The notes under the pieces are model-generated. The model had not been told where the DNA came from. It ran no database searches and worked only from the letters and a program-made list of their open reading frames with translations. The translations under genes were made by a program, and so were the position numbers. Source: JAICJR01 sp036494715 (GTDB taxonomy: Bacteria; Actinomycetota; Thermoleophilia; Solirubrobacterales; Thermoleophilaceae). Taken from it: 21,633 nt of DNA. The stretch lies in assembly GCA_036494715.1 (NCBI GenBank), contig DASXNY010000017.1, positions 1 through 21,633 of the forward strand. Reading direction: 5' to 3'. Each line of letters starts with the position of its first letter. The stretch's first letter is position 1. Positions 15,678 to 21,633 of the stretch are shown in pieces.

Positions 15678-16826
15678 ATGCGTATTTTCACGCGTTGGAT
15701 CTTGGGCGGCGCAGTCGCGCTGCTCGCTGTGGCCGGACTCGGCGTCGCGACGGCTGGAGCGTCGCCCCCGTCGCCGGTTGTCGGCCACCTCTACGTCAAC
15801 GACAACACCGCCGGGGCCAACACGATCGCCGGTTTCGACCGGCACGCCAACGGCAGCCTGACTCCCCTGCCCGGCTCGCCGTTCCCCGCGGGCGGCAGCG
15901 GAAGTGGAGCGGCCGTGGCCTCCCAGGGATCGCTCCAGGAGAGCGCCGACGGTCGCTTCCTGCTGGCCACCGATCAGGGGAGCAACGAGGTGTCGGTGCT
16001 CAGGATCCGACACGATGGCTCGCTCGCCATCGCCGACGTCGCGCCATCTCATGGCGTGCAGCCCGTGAGCATCGCGGTCCACCGTCGGCTGGTGTACGTG
16101 GCCAACGCAGGCACCGGAGGCAACGACTACACGGGCTTCGTGCTCGACCCGTTTGGCCGCCTGCACCACCTGCGCGGATCGACGGTCCCGCTTCCCGATG
16201 GGTCGCAGCCGGGGGACATCCTGTTCAACAGCACGGGCACGGAGGTCGCGGCAACCCGGGTGGGAACGTCGCTGATCGACAGCTTCCGCGTACGCTTCGA
16301 CGGCAGGCTTGCCGCAACGGCGGGCTCACCGATTCCCGCACAGGGCCTGGGGCCGTTCGGCAGTGAGTTCCGTCCCACGAACCCGAAGCAGCTGTTCGTC
16401 TCGAACGCCCACGACGGCACCGGGAAGGGCACCGTCTCGGCGTTCTCGGTCAACGCGTTCGGCTCCCTGACGTCGATCGGCGGCTCGCCGTTCGCGGACC
16501 TGCAGACGGCTCCGTGTTGGGTCGAGATCACTCACGACGGGCGCTTCCTGTTCGCCGTGAACACCGCCGTCGCGACGATCTCGCGCTATGCGATAGCGCC
16601 AGGCGGCTCGCTGACCCTGCTGGGCAGCACTCCACTGAGCAACGCCACCGGGCTTGCTCCGGTCGACGCTCGGCTGGATCCGTCCGGCCGCACGCTGTCG
16701 GTGGTCGACGGCGGAGGCAATTCGGTCAGCACGCTCGCCGTCAACGGTGGCGACCTGACGGAGCTGTCGTCTTCGCCGACGCCGCTGCCCGCCGGTGCAC
16801 ACCCGGCCGGCATCGTGGTCAAGTAA
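15678..16826 (+). CDS. Secreted lactonase-family beta-propeller protein
   Basis: A 382-aa protein with a signal peptide: MRIFTRW, a hydrophobic core to about residue 23, and a likely cleavage after ATAGA (28). The mature part consists of repeated blades such as GSLTPLPGSPFPAGG, GRLAATAGSPIPAQG, GSLTSIGGSPFADL and GSLTLLGSTPLS, each followed by DGRFLxAxxxG or similar. This is typical of the 7-bladed lactonase/YVTN-like propeller of the 6-phosphogluconolactonase (YbhE) family. As an exported protein it more probably binds ligands or acts on extracellular lactones than serves in the pentose phosphate pathway. AAGGAG 8 bases before the ATG fixes the start; an in-frame ATG 39 bases earlier lacks such a site. 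A strong hairpin follows the gene. Confidence 0.85.
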   Translation: MRIFTRWILGGAVALLAVAGLGVATAGASPPSPVVGHLYVNDNTAGANTIAGFDRHANGSLTPLPGSPFPAGGSGSGAAVASQGSLQESADGRFLLATDQGSNEVSVLRIRHDGSLAIADVAPSHGVQPVSIAVHRRLVYVANAGTGGNDYTGFVLDPFGRLHHLRGSTVPLPDGSQPGDILFNSTGTEVAATRVGTSLIDSFRVRFDGRLAATAGSPIPAQGLGPFGSEFRPTNPKQLFVSNAHDGTGKGTVSAFSVNAFGSLTSIGGSPFADLQTAPCWVEITHDGRFLFAVNTAVATISRYAIAPGGSLTLLGSTPLSNATGLAPVDARLDPSGRTLSVVDGGGNSVSTLAVNGGDLTELSSSPTPLPAGAHPAGIVVK

Positions 16827-16834
16827 CGGCCATC

Positions 16835-16880
16835 GGCCCGCGCCGGTCGTCCCCATGACGGGGGGCCGGCCGGCGCGGCC
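16835..16880 (+). terminator. GC-rich hairpin after the lactonase-like gene
   Basis: A long imperfect stem: GGCC-C-GCGCCGGTCG at the left arm pairs with CCGGCCGGCGCGGCC at the right, with the CCCC/GGGG top closing a short loop around ATGAC. It starts 8 bases after the stop codon. No U-tract follows, as is common for hairpin terminators in high-GC actinobacteria. Confidence 0.55.
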
Positions 16881-16902
16881 GTGTAATGGAGACCGCGAAC
16901 GC

Positions 16903-16931
16903 TTGGACCACGCAGTCGATGCTCGTATGGT
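16903..16931 (+). promoter_or_regulatory. Sigma-70-like promoter for the GNAT gene pair
   Basis: TTGGAC (16903-16908), a 17-base spacer and TATGGT (16926-16931) form a good housekeeping-type promoter. It lies between the lactonase hairpin and the GTG at 16971, giving a leader of about 30 bases. This is the clearest -35/-10 pair I found in the window. Confidence 0.5.
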
Positions 16932-16970
16932 GCTCAGCAGGAGCGGCCGCACACGAGTTCTAATGACACC

Positions 16971-17432
16971 GTGACGTCGATCGAGTGGTTCAGCCAGCCG
17001 CGTGACGAGCTGGCCGGGCTGTTCGCGCTGGCTGACGATTCGCCCGCGGCCGTGAGCTCCTACCGGGAGCTCGGGCGCGTGCTGGTGGCGCGGGAGGATG
17101 ACGCCATCGTGGGGCACCTCCAGCTCGTGAGGGGCGAGCGGGCCGATGAGGCAGAGGTGAAGAGCCTCGCGGTCGTCGAGGAACGACAGGGCGCGGGGAT
17201 CGGACGGATGCTCGTCGAGCGCGCTTTGGACAGCTGCCGCGACGAGTACGTCTCCACGCTCATCGTCGCCACCGCGGCCGCCGATACCCGGGTGCTGCGC
17301 TTCTATCAACGGCTCGGGTTCCGGCTGCTGCGGATCGAGCGGGACGCCTTCACCCCGCGCACGGGCTATCCGGAGATCGAGGTCGACGGCATCCCACTGC
17401 GCGACCGCGTCTGGTTGTCGCTCAGCCTCTAG
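16971..17432 (+). CDS. GNAT-family N-acetyltransferase
   Basis: A 153-aa single-domain acetyltransferase. Motif A is VKSLAVVEERQGAGIGRMLVERAL (about 62-85), with QGAGIG binding the acetyl-CoA pyrophosphate; motif B is ATAAADTRVLRFYQRLGFRLL. VAREDDAIVGHLQLV is the usual central strand pair. The acceptor substrate cannot be predicted. The GTG start has a poor Shine-Dalgarno and no better in-frame start precedes it. The next acetyltransferase begins four bases after its stop, so the two form an operon. Confidence 0.88.
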   Translation: MTSIEWFSQPRDELAGLFALADDSPAAVSSYRELGRVLVAREDDAIVGHLQLVRGERADEAEVKSLAVVEERQGAGIGRMLVERALDSCRDEYVSTLIVATAAADTRVLRFYQRLGFRLLRIERDAFTPRTGYPEIEVDGIPLRDRVWLSLSL

Positions 17433-17436
17433 CGCG

Positions 17437-18186
17437 ATGACCGCGCCCACGGACACCGGCCTCTACCTGCGCGGCGCCGAGACCCTGCTCGCCTCGTGGG
17501 AGGAGTACGCGCGCGGGGCCACGGGCGCGGCGGTGCATCGCTTCCCCGGCGTCGCGACCGCGATCTTCCCCCACGAGCCCGAGCGCGCGGTCTACAACAA
17601 CGCGCTGCTCGATCGTCACCTGGGCGTGAGCGAGCGCGCCCATGCCCTGAACGCCATGGAGCACGCGTACGCGACGGCCGGCGTCACGCGCTTCGCCGCC
17701 TGGGTGCACGAGAGCGACCCGCCGATGCGGACCGAGCTCGAGCGCCGCGGCTACGTACTCGACCAGACGACCCGCGCGATGGGCATGCCGCTCGACGAGA
17801 CCCGCGTGCCGACGCCGGCGATTGCACTAGGGCCGCCCGATTGGGCCGAGTACCTGCGCATCGTCGGGGTGCCGCACAACTTCCTGAGCAAGGCGGACCC
17901 GGCCGCCTACCACGTGCTGATCGCACAGCTCGACGGCGAGAACGTCGCCACCGGGATGGCGTTCGACTTCAGCGGCGACTGCGGGATCTACAACGTCGGG
18001 ACGCTCGAGCATGCGCGCCGGCGCGGACTCGGCACGGCTCTCACCACGCTGCTCGTGCACGACGCGCGCGAGCGCGGCTGCGAGACGGCCAGCCTGCAGT
18101 CGACCGCGATGGCGGAGGGCGTCTACGCCGCCGTCGGCTTTCGGGATCTCGGCCGCATCTTCGAGTACGTCCCGCAGGGCGCCTAA
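17437..18186 (+). CDS. GNAT-family N-acetyltransferase, tandem-domain type
   Basis: A 249-aa protein. The C-terminal half has a clear GNAT domain: MAFDFSGDCGIYNVGTLEHARRRGLGTALTTLLVHDA (about 170-210), with RRRGLGTA as the acetyl-CoA loop, then LQSTAMAEGVYAAVGFRDLG. The first 115 residues (NNALLDRHLG ... RFAAWVHESDPPMRTELERRGYVLDQTTRAMGM) look like a degenerate N-terminal GNAT half, as in other actinobacterial two-domain members. The substrate is unknown. It is probably cotranscribed with the GNAT four bases upstream. Its stop TAA overlaps, tail to tail, the stop TAG of the VOC gene on the other strand. Confidence 0.87.
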   Translation: MTAPTDTGLYLRGAETLLASWEEYARGATGAAVHRFPGVATAIFPHEPERAVYNNALLDRHLGVSERAHALNAMEHAYATAGVTRFAAWVHESDPPMRTELERRGYVLDQTTRAMGMPLDETRVPTPAIALGPPDWAEYLRIVGVPHNFLSKADPAAYHVLIAQLDGENVATGMAFDFSGDCGIYNVGTLEHARRRGLGTALTTLLVHDARERGCETASLQSTAMAEGVYAAVGFRDLGRIFEYVPQGA

Positions 18187-18554
18187 GGCTGCCATGCCTC
18201 CGGCACGAGCACGACGCGAAAGCCGTCGGGGTCCTCGAAGGTCAGGCCGTGTTCGGCCCAGTACGGGTTAGCGGACACAACAGGGCTGCCGCCCAGTCGC
18301 GCGGCCACCTCGCCCACCGCCTCGTCGGTGCCGAGGTAGAGCACGAGCAGCGATTCCGGGTGCGGCGAGGGAGCGCCACGCTCGCCGCCACTCGTGAGCT
18401 CGAGGTGGGCGCCGCTTCCGGGCACCTCGAGGAACACGCCGTCGTAACCGTCGTGGTCGCGGAATCCGCCGATCTCGGCCAACCCGATGCCGTCGCGGTA
18501 GAACGACACCACCTCGTCGAGCCGCTCCGTGTGGCGGGCAATGCGCAGCTCCAT
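18183..18554 (-). CDS. VOC-fold protein (glyoxalase/bleomycin-resistance superfamily), YycE-like
   Basis: A 123-aa protein of one paired beta-alpha-beta-beta-beta unit: MELRIARHTERLDEVVSFYRDGIGL, DGVFLEVPGSGAHLELT, then LLVLYLGTDEAVGEVAARLGG and LTFEDPDGFRVVLVP. Possible metal ligands are H8, H50 or E52, and E107. The opening resembles B. subtilis YycE as I remember it. Function within the superfamily (lyase, dioxygenase, isomerase or drug binding) cannot be assigned. The ribosome binding site is weak. A perfect 12-bp palindrome TCAGCGTGCTGA lies at 18564-18575, 10 bases before the ATG, and might be an operator. Confidence 0.85.
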   Translation of the reverse strand: MELRIARHTERLDEVVSFYRDGIGLAEIGGFRDHDGYDGVFLEVPGSGAHLELTSGGERGAPSPHPESLLVLYLGTDEAVGEVAARLGGSPVVSANPYWAEHGLTFEDPDGFRVVLVPEAWQP

Positions 18555-18586
18555 GCGCGGAGTTCAGCGTGCTGATCACGGAAACG

Positions 18587-18618
18587 CAAGAGCCCCCGCG
18601 GGGCAACGGGGGCTCTTG
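18587..18618 (-). terminator. Perfect 12-bp hairpin terminator of the secreted-protein gene
   Basis: CAAGAGCCCCCG and CGGGGGCTCTTG form a perfect 12-bp stem with an 8-base loop. It lies 28 bases after the stop of the secreted-protein gene (minus strand), and on that strand GCGTTTCC follows as a short U-rich tail. It separates that gene from the VOC gene downstream, which therefore needs its own promoter in the 32 bases between hairpin and ATG, or readthrough. Confidence 0.8.
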
Positions 18619-18645
18619 CTCTGCCGCGAGATGAGGGCCGGCGGC

Positions 18646-19194
18646 CTAGAAGTAGCCGCCCACCTCGTTGCTCTGCGCGGACTTCACCGTCGTGCCGCTT
18701 GCGTTCAGCAGGCTGGCGCCGGCGATGAGCTCGTCGTGGTCGTCGAAGAAGCTGTCGTCCTCGTCGAGCAGGCTGCCCTGGACCACGCGCAGGCCGGTGT
18801 ACTGGATCGCGTTGCCGTCGGGCGAGACCGTGACGCTGGCCGGGTCAGGGCCGAAGAGGAAGTCGTCGGAGATCGGGTCGGATCCCCAGAGCTTCCAGGT
18901 GACGCGGTAGCCGCTGTTCAGGAGCTGCGCGGCGCCGCCGTTCGGGGACACGTTGATCAGGCCGGTGACCTGAACCGTGTAGTACGAGCCGGTGTTGCGG
19001 GTGACGCTGAGCTGTTCGCTCATCGAGCCGACGGTCGGCGGTGGCGGCGGCTGAACGGGCCTGACCGTCACCGGCGGCCTGATGTAGCCGAGGGAGGCGT
19101 TGGCGGCCGGGGTGGCGGCCAGGCCGATGGTGGTGGCGGCGGCCGCCGCTCCGAGAGCGAGGGTGGCGCGGATCCTGGGGCTGAGGTGCTTCAT
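18646..19194 (-). CDS. Secreted protein of unknown function
   Basis: A 182-aa exported protein. The N terminus is a classical signal peptide: MKHLSPRIR, an Ala-rich core, and a probable cleavage after ANA (33). The mature protein has a short proline linker (QPPPPPT, 49-55) and a domain of about 120 residues rich in beta-type sequence (YYTVQVTGLINV, YRVTWKLWG, VTVSPDG). An acidic patch DEDDSFFDDHDE at 144-155 could bind Ca, and the protein ends in GGYF. I do not recognise the family. AAGGAG 5 bases before the ATG is a strong start signal, and a perfect hairpin terminator follows. A palindrome CACCCTAGGGTG is centred about 75 bp upstream. The neighbouring response regulator is encoded on the same strand just ahead. 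Confidence 0.8.
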   Translation of the reverse strand: MKHLSPRIRATLALGAAAAATTIGLAATPAANASLGYIRPPVTVRPVQPPPPPTVGSMSEQLSVTRNTGSYYTVQVTGLINVSPNGGAAQLLNSGYRVTWKLWGSDPISDDFLFGPDPASVTVSPDGNAIQYTGLRVVQGSLLDEDDSFFDDHDELIAGASLLNASGTTVKSAQSNEVGGYF

Positions 19195-19263
19195 CGTGGC
19201 TCCTTAATGAGGGGGGCTGGGGCTGCCCCGTCATCTTCCGCAGCGGCCGCGATGGCGCCTAGG

Positions 19264-19275
19264 CACCCTAGGGTG
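19264..19275. promoter_or_regulatory. Perfect palindrome CACCCTAGGGTG upstream of the secreted-protein gene
   Basis: A 12-bp perfect palindrome in the 102-bp gap between the response regulator stop and the secreted-protein start, about 75 bp upstream of the latter; CCTAGG occurs again at 19258-19263. It could be a regulator binding site, with the adjacent NarL-type regulator as one candidate. No loop separates the arms, so it is not a terminator. Confidence 0.35.
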
Positions 19276-19296
19276 AAACCCATCCCACCCCTGTCC

Positions 19297-20028
19297 TTAC
19301 TCCGGTGGCACCGCCTCCTCGCGTCGGAGACGCTCCGCGACGGCCACCGCGTCGCATCTCGAGTGCACTCCGAGCTTGCGCAGGAGGCTTTTCACGTGGC
19401 TGTACACGGTGGACCGCGACAGAACGAGCCGGTCCGCGATGCGCTCGGTCGAGGCTCCCGCGCGGAGCAGCTCGACGATCTCCCACTCGCGCGAGGTGAG
19501 GCGGCTGCGTACGGGCCGCCAGCCCGAGTCGGGCACCTCCCTGAGGCACTCGATGGTCCGCCGCGCCAGCGTCGGCGGGATCACCGCCTCGCCGTTGGTG
19601 ATGCGCACCACCACTTCGCGCAGCTCGGCCGGCTCGATCTCCTTGCTCAGATAGCCGATGGCGCCCGCGCGCAGAGCGGCGAGGGCACTGTCCTCGTCGT
19701 ACTGAGCGGACAACACCGCAACCTCGGTGCCGGGCGCGATCCTCGCAATCTCGCGCGCGACCTCGGCGGCGCCCCCATCCGGGAGCGCCATGTCCACGAG
19801 CAGAAGCTCGGGGCGGAAGTGACGGCTCAGCTCCAGCGCTTCGCGCGCATCCGAGACGCCGGCGATCACGACGATCTCGTCCGCGGCCTGGAGCGCCTCC
19901 TGGATCATCCTGCGCGCGAACGGATCCGGGTCCGCGACGAGCACGCGCACGCGGTTGGGCCGGCGGGGCCGCTCCATAACGGCCGCGGCGGCCTCCACCA
20001 GCTCTGGTGTCATGAACTCAATGGTCAT
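19297..20028 (-). CDS. NarL/FixJ-type response regulator
   Basis: A 243-aa two-domain regulator. The receiver (27-145) has acidic D33 and D35, the phosphoacceptor D79 (LLLVDMALPDGG), S107 and K129 (GYLSKEI). The LuxR-type helix-turn-helix (177-235) reads LTSREWEIVELLRAGASTERIADRLVLSRSTVYSHVKSLLRKLG. A 26-residue extension precedes the receiver; the first ATG is kept because AAGGAG lies directly before it, while later ATGs have no such site. The start lies within the last codons of the peptidoglycan-binding gene (11-bp overlap), so the two are translationally coupled. No histidine kinase is in the window, so it is an orphan here. Likely targets are envelope or secretion genes nearby; this is inference. 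Confidence 0.92.
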   Translation of the reverse strand: MTIEFMTPELVEAAAAVMERPRRPNRVRVLVADPDPFARRMIQEALQAADEIVVIAGVSDAREALELSRHFRPELLLVDMALPDGGAAEVAREIARIAPGTEVAVLSAQYDEDSALAALRAGAIGYLSKEIEPAELREVVVRITNGEAVIPPTLARRTIECLREVPDSGWRPVRSRLTSREWEIVELLRAGASTERIADRLVLSRSTVYSHVKSLLRKLGVHSRCDAVAVAERLRREEAVPPE

Positions 20029-21010
20029 CTTTGCTCCTTGCGCGAATGGCCTGACGAGCGGAGCGCCGCCTCACCGGCCGGGGCCGGTGGCGTACGCCCA
20101 TACCTCCGTGATCCGGTCGCTCGAACGCCTCTCGCCGGGAGCGGCGCACACGCGCACTGGTACGGACATAGCTCGCGACTGCGGTGATGAGCCCGATCAG
20201 GGCCAGGCAGCCGAAGATCAGACCCAGGGGTAGCCGCGACGGCCCGTGATGGACGGTTGGCACCCTGGGCGGATGAGCGGGGTTTGGCCGACTCCGCTGC
20301 GGTTCACGCCGGGCTCGCAGCCCAAGAGCGCCCAGGGTTCTCAGGCCCACGACGCCATCGGGAGCGAGGCGACGGCTCGCCTGGAAGCGCGTGACTGCTC
20401 GCTTGGTGAGAGGCCCGAAGCGGCCGTCGACCGGACCGCTGTCGAAGCCCAGCTTTCTCAGTCGCCGCTGAACCTCGCGGACGCGCGCCGAGCCGCTCGG
20501 GCGGCTGTAACCGGAGCCGCGTCGAACCGGACCGGCCTTCCACACGGCCGGCCAGTGCGCCCTTGCCCGCGCCCGGAGTGTCAGCAGCGTCGCGCTGCCG
20601 ACCACGCCGTTGCGTGCCAGCCCGTGCTTGTACTGGAAGTCGATGACGGAGGCCTCGGTCCGCGGACCGAAGCGCCCGTCCACCGCTCCCGGCCGATAGC
20701 CGATGCGGTCGAGCAGCCGCTGCACCTCGCGTACGCGGCGGGAGCCCGCGGCGCGCGCGAAGCCGACGCCGCGCCGCACCGGGCCCGCCGACCAAGCGGC
20801 CAGCCGCGTGAGCGGCGGGGTGCCAGCGGCGGAGCGCCGCGCGGGCAACGGGTGCTCGATGGCACGCCCGTGCCAGCTTGCGCTGCGCAGCAGCGCGTGG
20901 TCGATCCGCTCACGGTGCCCCGACGCCGCCCAGGCGACGGACGGCAGCACGAGCAGTGCGACCAGGCTGAGCAGTCCGGCTGCGGACCGCGCAGCTGCTT
21001 GGGGTTGCAT
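20018..21010 (-). CDS. Exported peptidoglycan-binding protein with two PG_binding_1 repeats and a C-terminal membrane helix
   Basis: A 330-aa protein. Residues 1-29 form a signal peptide ending in AWA-A. Two homologous repeats follow: 76-146 and 160-230, each with GPVRRGxG, VREVQRxL, VDGRFGPxT, FQ and GVVGxxTL, the hallmarks of PG_binding_1 domains that hold proteins to the cell wall. A transmembrane helix (about 260-280, LGLIFGCLALIGLITAVASYV) is followed by an Arg-rich cytoplasmic tail (284-328). No catalytic domain is present, so it may be a wall-sensing or anchoring protein. GAGGAG before the ATG fixes the start. Its last codons overlap the response regulator gene, suggesting that wall binding and the regulator are functionally linked. 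Confidence 0.9.
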   Translation of the reverse strand: MQPQAAARSAAGLLSLVALLVLPSVAWAASGHRERIDHALLRSASWHGRAIEHPLPARRSAAGTPPLTRLAAWSAGPVRRGVGFARAAGSRRVREVQRLLDRIGYRPGAVDGRFGPRTEASVIDFQYKHGLARNGVVGSATLLTLRARARAHWPAVWKAGPVRRGSGYSRPSGSARVREVQRRLRKLGFDSGPVDGRFGPLTKRAVTRFQASRRLAPDGVVGLRTLGALGLRARREPQRSRPNPAHPPRVPTVHHGPSRLPLGLIFGCLALIGLITAVASYVRTSARVRRSRREAFERPDHGGMGVRHRPRPVRRRSARQAIRARSKDDH

Positions 21011-21071
21011 GACGTCTCCTCAATACGAGCGTTCGTGGCGCCGGGCATCGTTGGGGTCCCCGGCGCACGAC

Positions 21072-21100
21072 CCTGGCTTGCGCCGCGGCGCTTAGCCAGG
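21072..21100 (-). terminator. Hairpin overlapping the stop of the Pro/Ala-rich gene
   Basis: CCTGGC and GCCAGG form the outer stem and GCGCC-GC-GGCGC the inner stem, with small TT/TTA internal bulges. The stop codon of the upstream gene is inside the structure. No U-tract follows. It could end transcription or trim expression before the peptidoglycan-binding gene 81 bp further on. Confidence 0.4.
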
Positions 21101-21633
21101 CCGCTCGACTTGGGTGACGAGCGTGAAGGAGCGGAAGGAGACGCCGTCTCGGATCAAGCTGATCAGCCCAACGGCGATCAGGGCCAGGACGGCGAGGAAG
21201 AGCGCGGCAGCGGCACCACTGCCACCACCAGAGGCGCCGGCGGTGGCCGGAACTCCGGATGCCGGGATCGTCAGTGGGCTCTCGGAGGCTGGCGACGGAG
21301 AATCTGGCGCGACGGCGGTGGCCGCGTGCCGCGAGCTGGATGGAGCCTGCGCGCCGACTAGCGGGCGGGCGTCAATGCTCGAGGCCGACGGGGGCGCCGG
21401 TGCGATCAGGGTGGCCCTCACCGGAGCGGGACCTCGGCTCACGGGCGCGCGCGGCGCTGGAGTTGCGGGGGCGACAGGAAGCTCCGCCGGCGGAGCGACC
21501 TGCGGGGTGGACGGGCGGCCGCTCGTCGTCGGCTGGGTCTGCGCCCTCGTGGGAGACCCGGTAGGCGCCTGCGCCTCGGGCGCCGCGCGGTTCGGCTGCG
21601 CGTCGGGCACCGGAGTGTGAGATGCGGGTTGAG
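21092..21633 (-). CDS. Pro/Ala-rich membrane-anchored protein, 5' end outside the window
   Basis: The frame is open to the right edge, so the beginning is probably missing; a GTG at 21610 is the only candidate start inside and has no Shine-Dalgarno. The visible 180 or so residues are low-complexity, rich in Pro, Ala, Ser and Thr (a wall-spanning, unstructured stalk), followed by a Gly/Ser stretch, one transmembrane helix (AAAALFLAVLALIAVGLISLI) and a short basic tail RDGVSFRSFTLVTQVERPG. I recall similar C-terminal ends on other hypothetical proteins of Thermoleophilia but no function. Same strand as the peptidoglycan-binding gene 81 bp downstream, so both may belong to a surface-protein operon. 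Confidence 0.65.
   Translation of the reverse strand, partial: QPASHTPVPDAQPNRAAPEAQAPTGSPTRAQTQPTTSGRPSTPQVAPPAELPVAPATPAPRAPVSRGPAPVRATLIAPAPPSASSIDARPLVGAQAPSSSRHAATAVAPDSPSPASESPLTIPASGVPATAGASGGGSGAAAALFLAVLALIAVGLISLIRDGVSFRSFTLVTQVERPG

Noticed and set aside
15411..16169. Minus-strand open frame of 252 codons opposite the start of the lactonase-like gene
   Set aside because: The plus strand has a signal peptide, propeller repeats and AAGGAG; the antisense frame has none of these.
18529..20187. Plus-strand open frame of 552 codons across the secreted-protein and response-regulator genes
   Set aside because: It spans two well-supported genes with strong ribosome binding sites on the minus strand, plus their intergenic gap; the composition is that of an antisense shadow.
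1..21633. Search for tRNA, rRNA, CRISPR repeats, transposase genes and attachment sites
   Set aside because: Reading by eye gave no cloverleaf, regular spacer array, transposase-like protein or terminal inverted repeats; a covariance-model scan would be needed to exclude small RNAs.

Overview
The window is GC-rich bacterial DNA with densely packed genes, short intergenic gaps, many GTG starts and several ATGA start/stop overlaps. Gene content points to an actinobacterium: an F420-dependent-reductase-like NADP enzyme, two very large ATP-binding LuxR regulators, a DUF1003 membrane protein, and a peptidoglycan-binding protein with two GPVRRG...VDGRFGP repeats. The style of the last protein and of the Pro/Ala-rich surface proteins suggests class Thermoleophilia (Solirubrobacterales-like). 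That placement is inference from protein style only. No rRNA, tRNA, CRISPR array, insertion sequence or phage gene was seen.

Left part (1-11100): a redox/catabolic gene cluster. On the minus strand, read right to left, are a short-chain dehydrogenase broken by an internal deletion, an F420-reductase-like protein, a 901-aa MalT/LAL-type LuxR regulator, a 77-aa conserved-looking small protein, an aldo/keto reductase of the E. coli PdxI/YdbC type, and a molybdenum hydroxylase in which the 2Fe-2S and molybdopterin parts are fused in one chain. Another gene probably begins at the very left edge. Divergently, on the plus strand, lie a GMC flavin oxidoreductase, a SnoaL/NTF2-like protein and an ACMSD-type metal-dependent amidohydrolase. 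Four intergenic gaps in this cluster each carry a copy of a 19-bp dyad, close to ATCACCGG-NNN-CTGGTGAT. It lies ahead of the hydroxylase, the small protein/aldo-keto pair, the GMC/SDR divergon and the amidohydrolase. I infer that these transcription units form one regulon for oxidation of an unknown organic substrate, possibly a cyclic or aromatic alcohol or aldehyde. The dyad set is the most interesting feature of the window.

Middle (11118-15677): a second LAL-type LuxR regulator (919 aa), convergent with the amidohydrolase; a DUF1003 membrane protein with a duplicated coiled-coil segment; a Nudix hydrolase; and a gap of about 310 bp that holds an unexplained coding-like stretch.

Right part (15678-21633): a secreted lactonase-like beta-propeller protein, two adjacent GNAT acetyltransferases with a recognisable promoter, a VOC/glyoxalase-fold protein meeting the second GNAT tail to tail, a strong hairpin terminator, a secreted protein of unknown function, an orphan NarL-type response regulator overlapping a peptidoglycan-binding membrane protein, and the 3' part of a Pro/Ala-rich membrane-anchored protein cut by the right edge. 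This half looks concerned with the cell envelope and secretion rather than catabolism.
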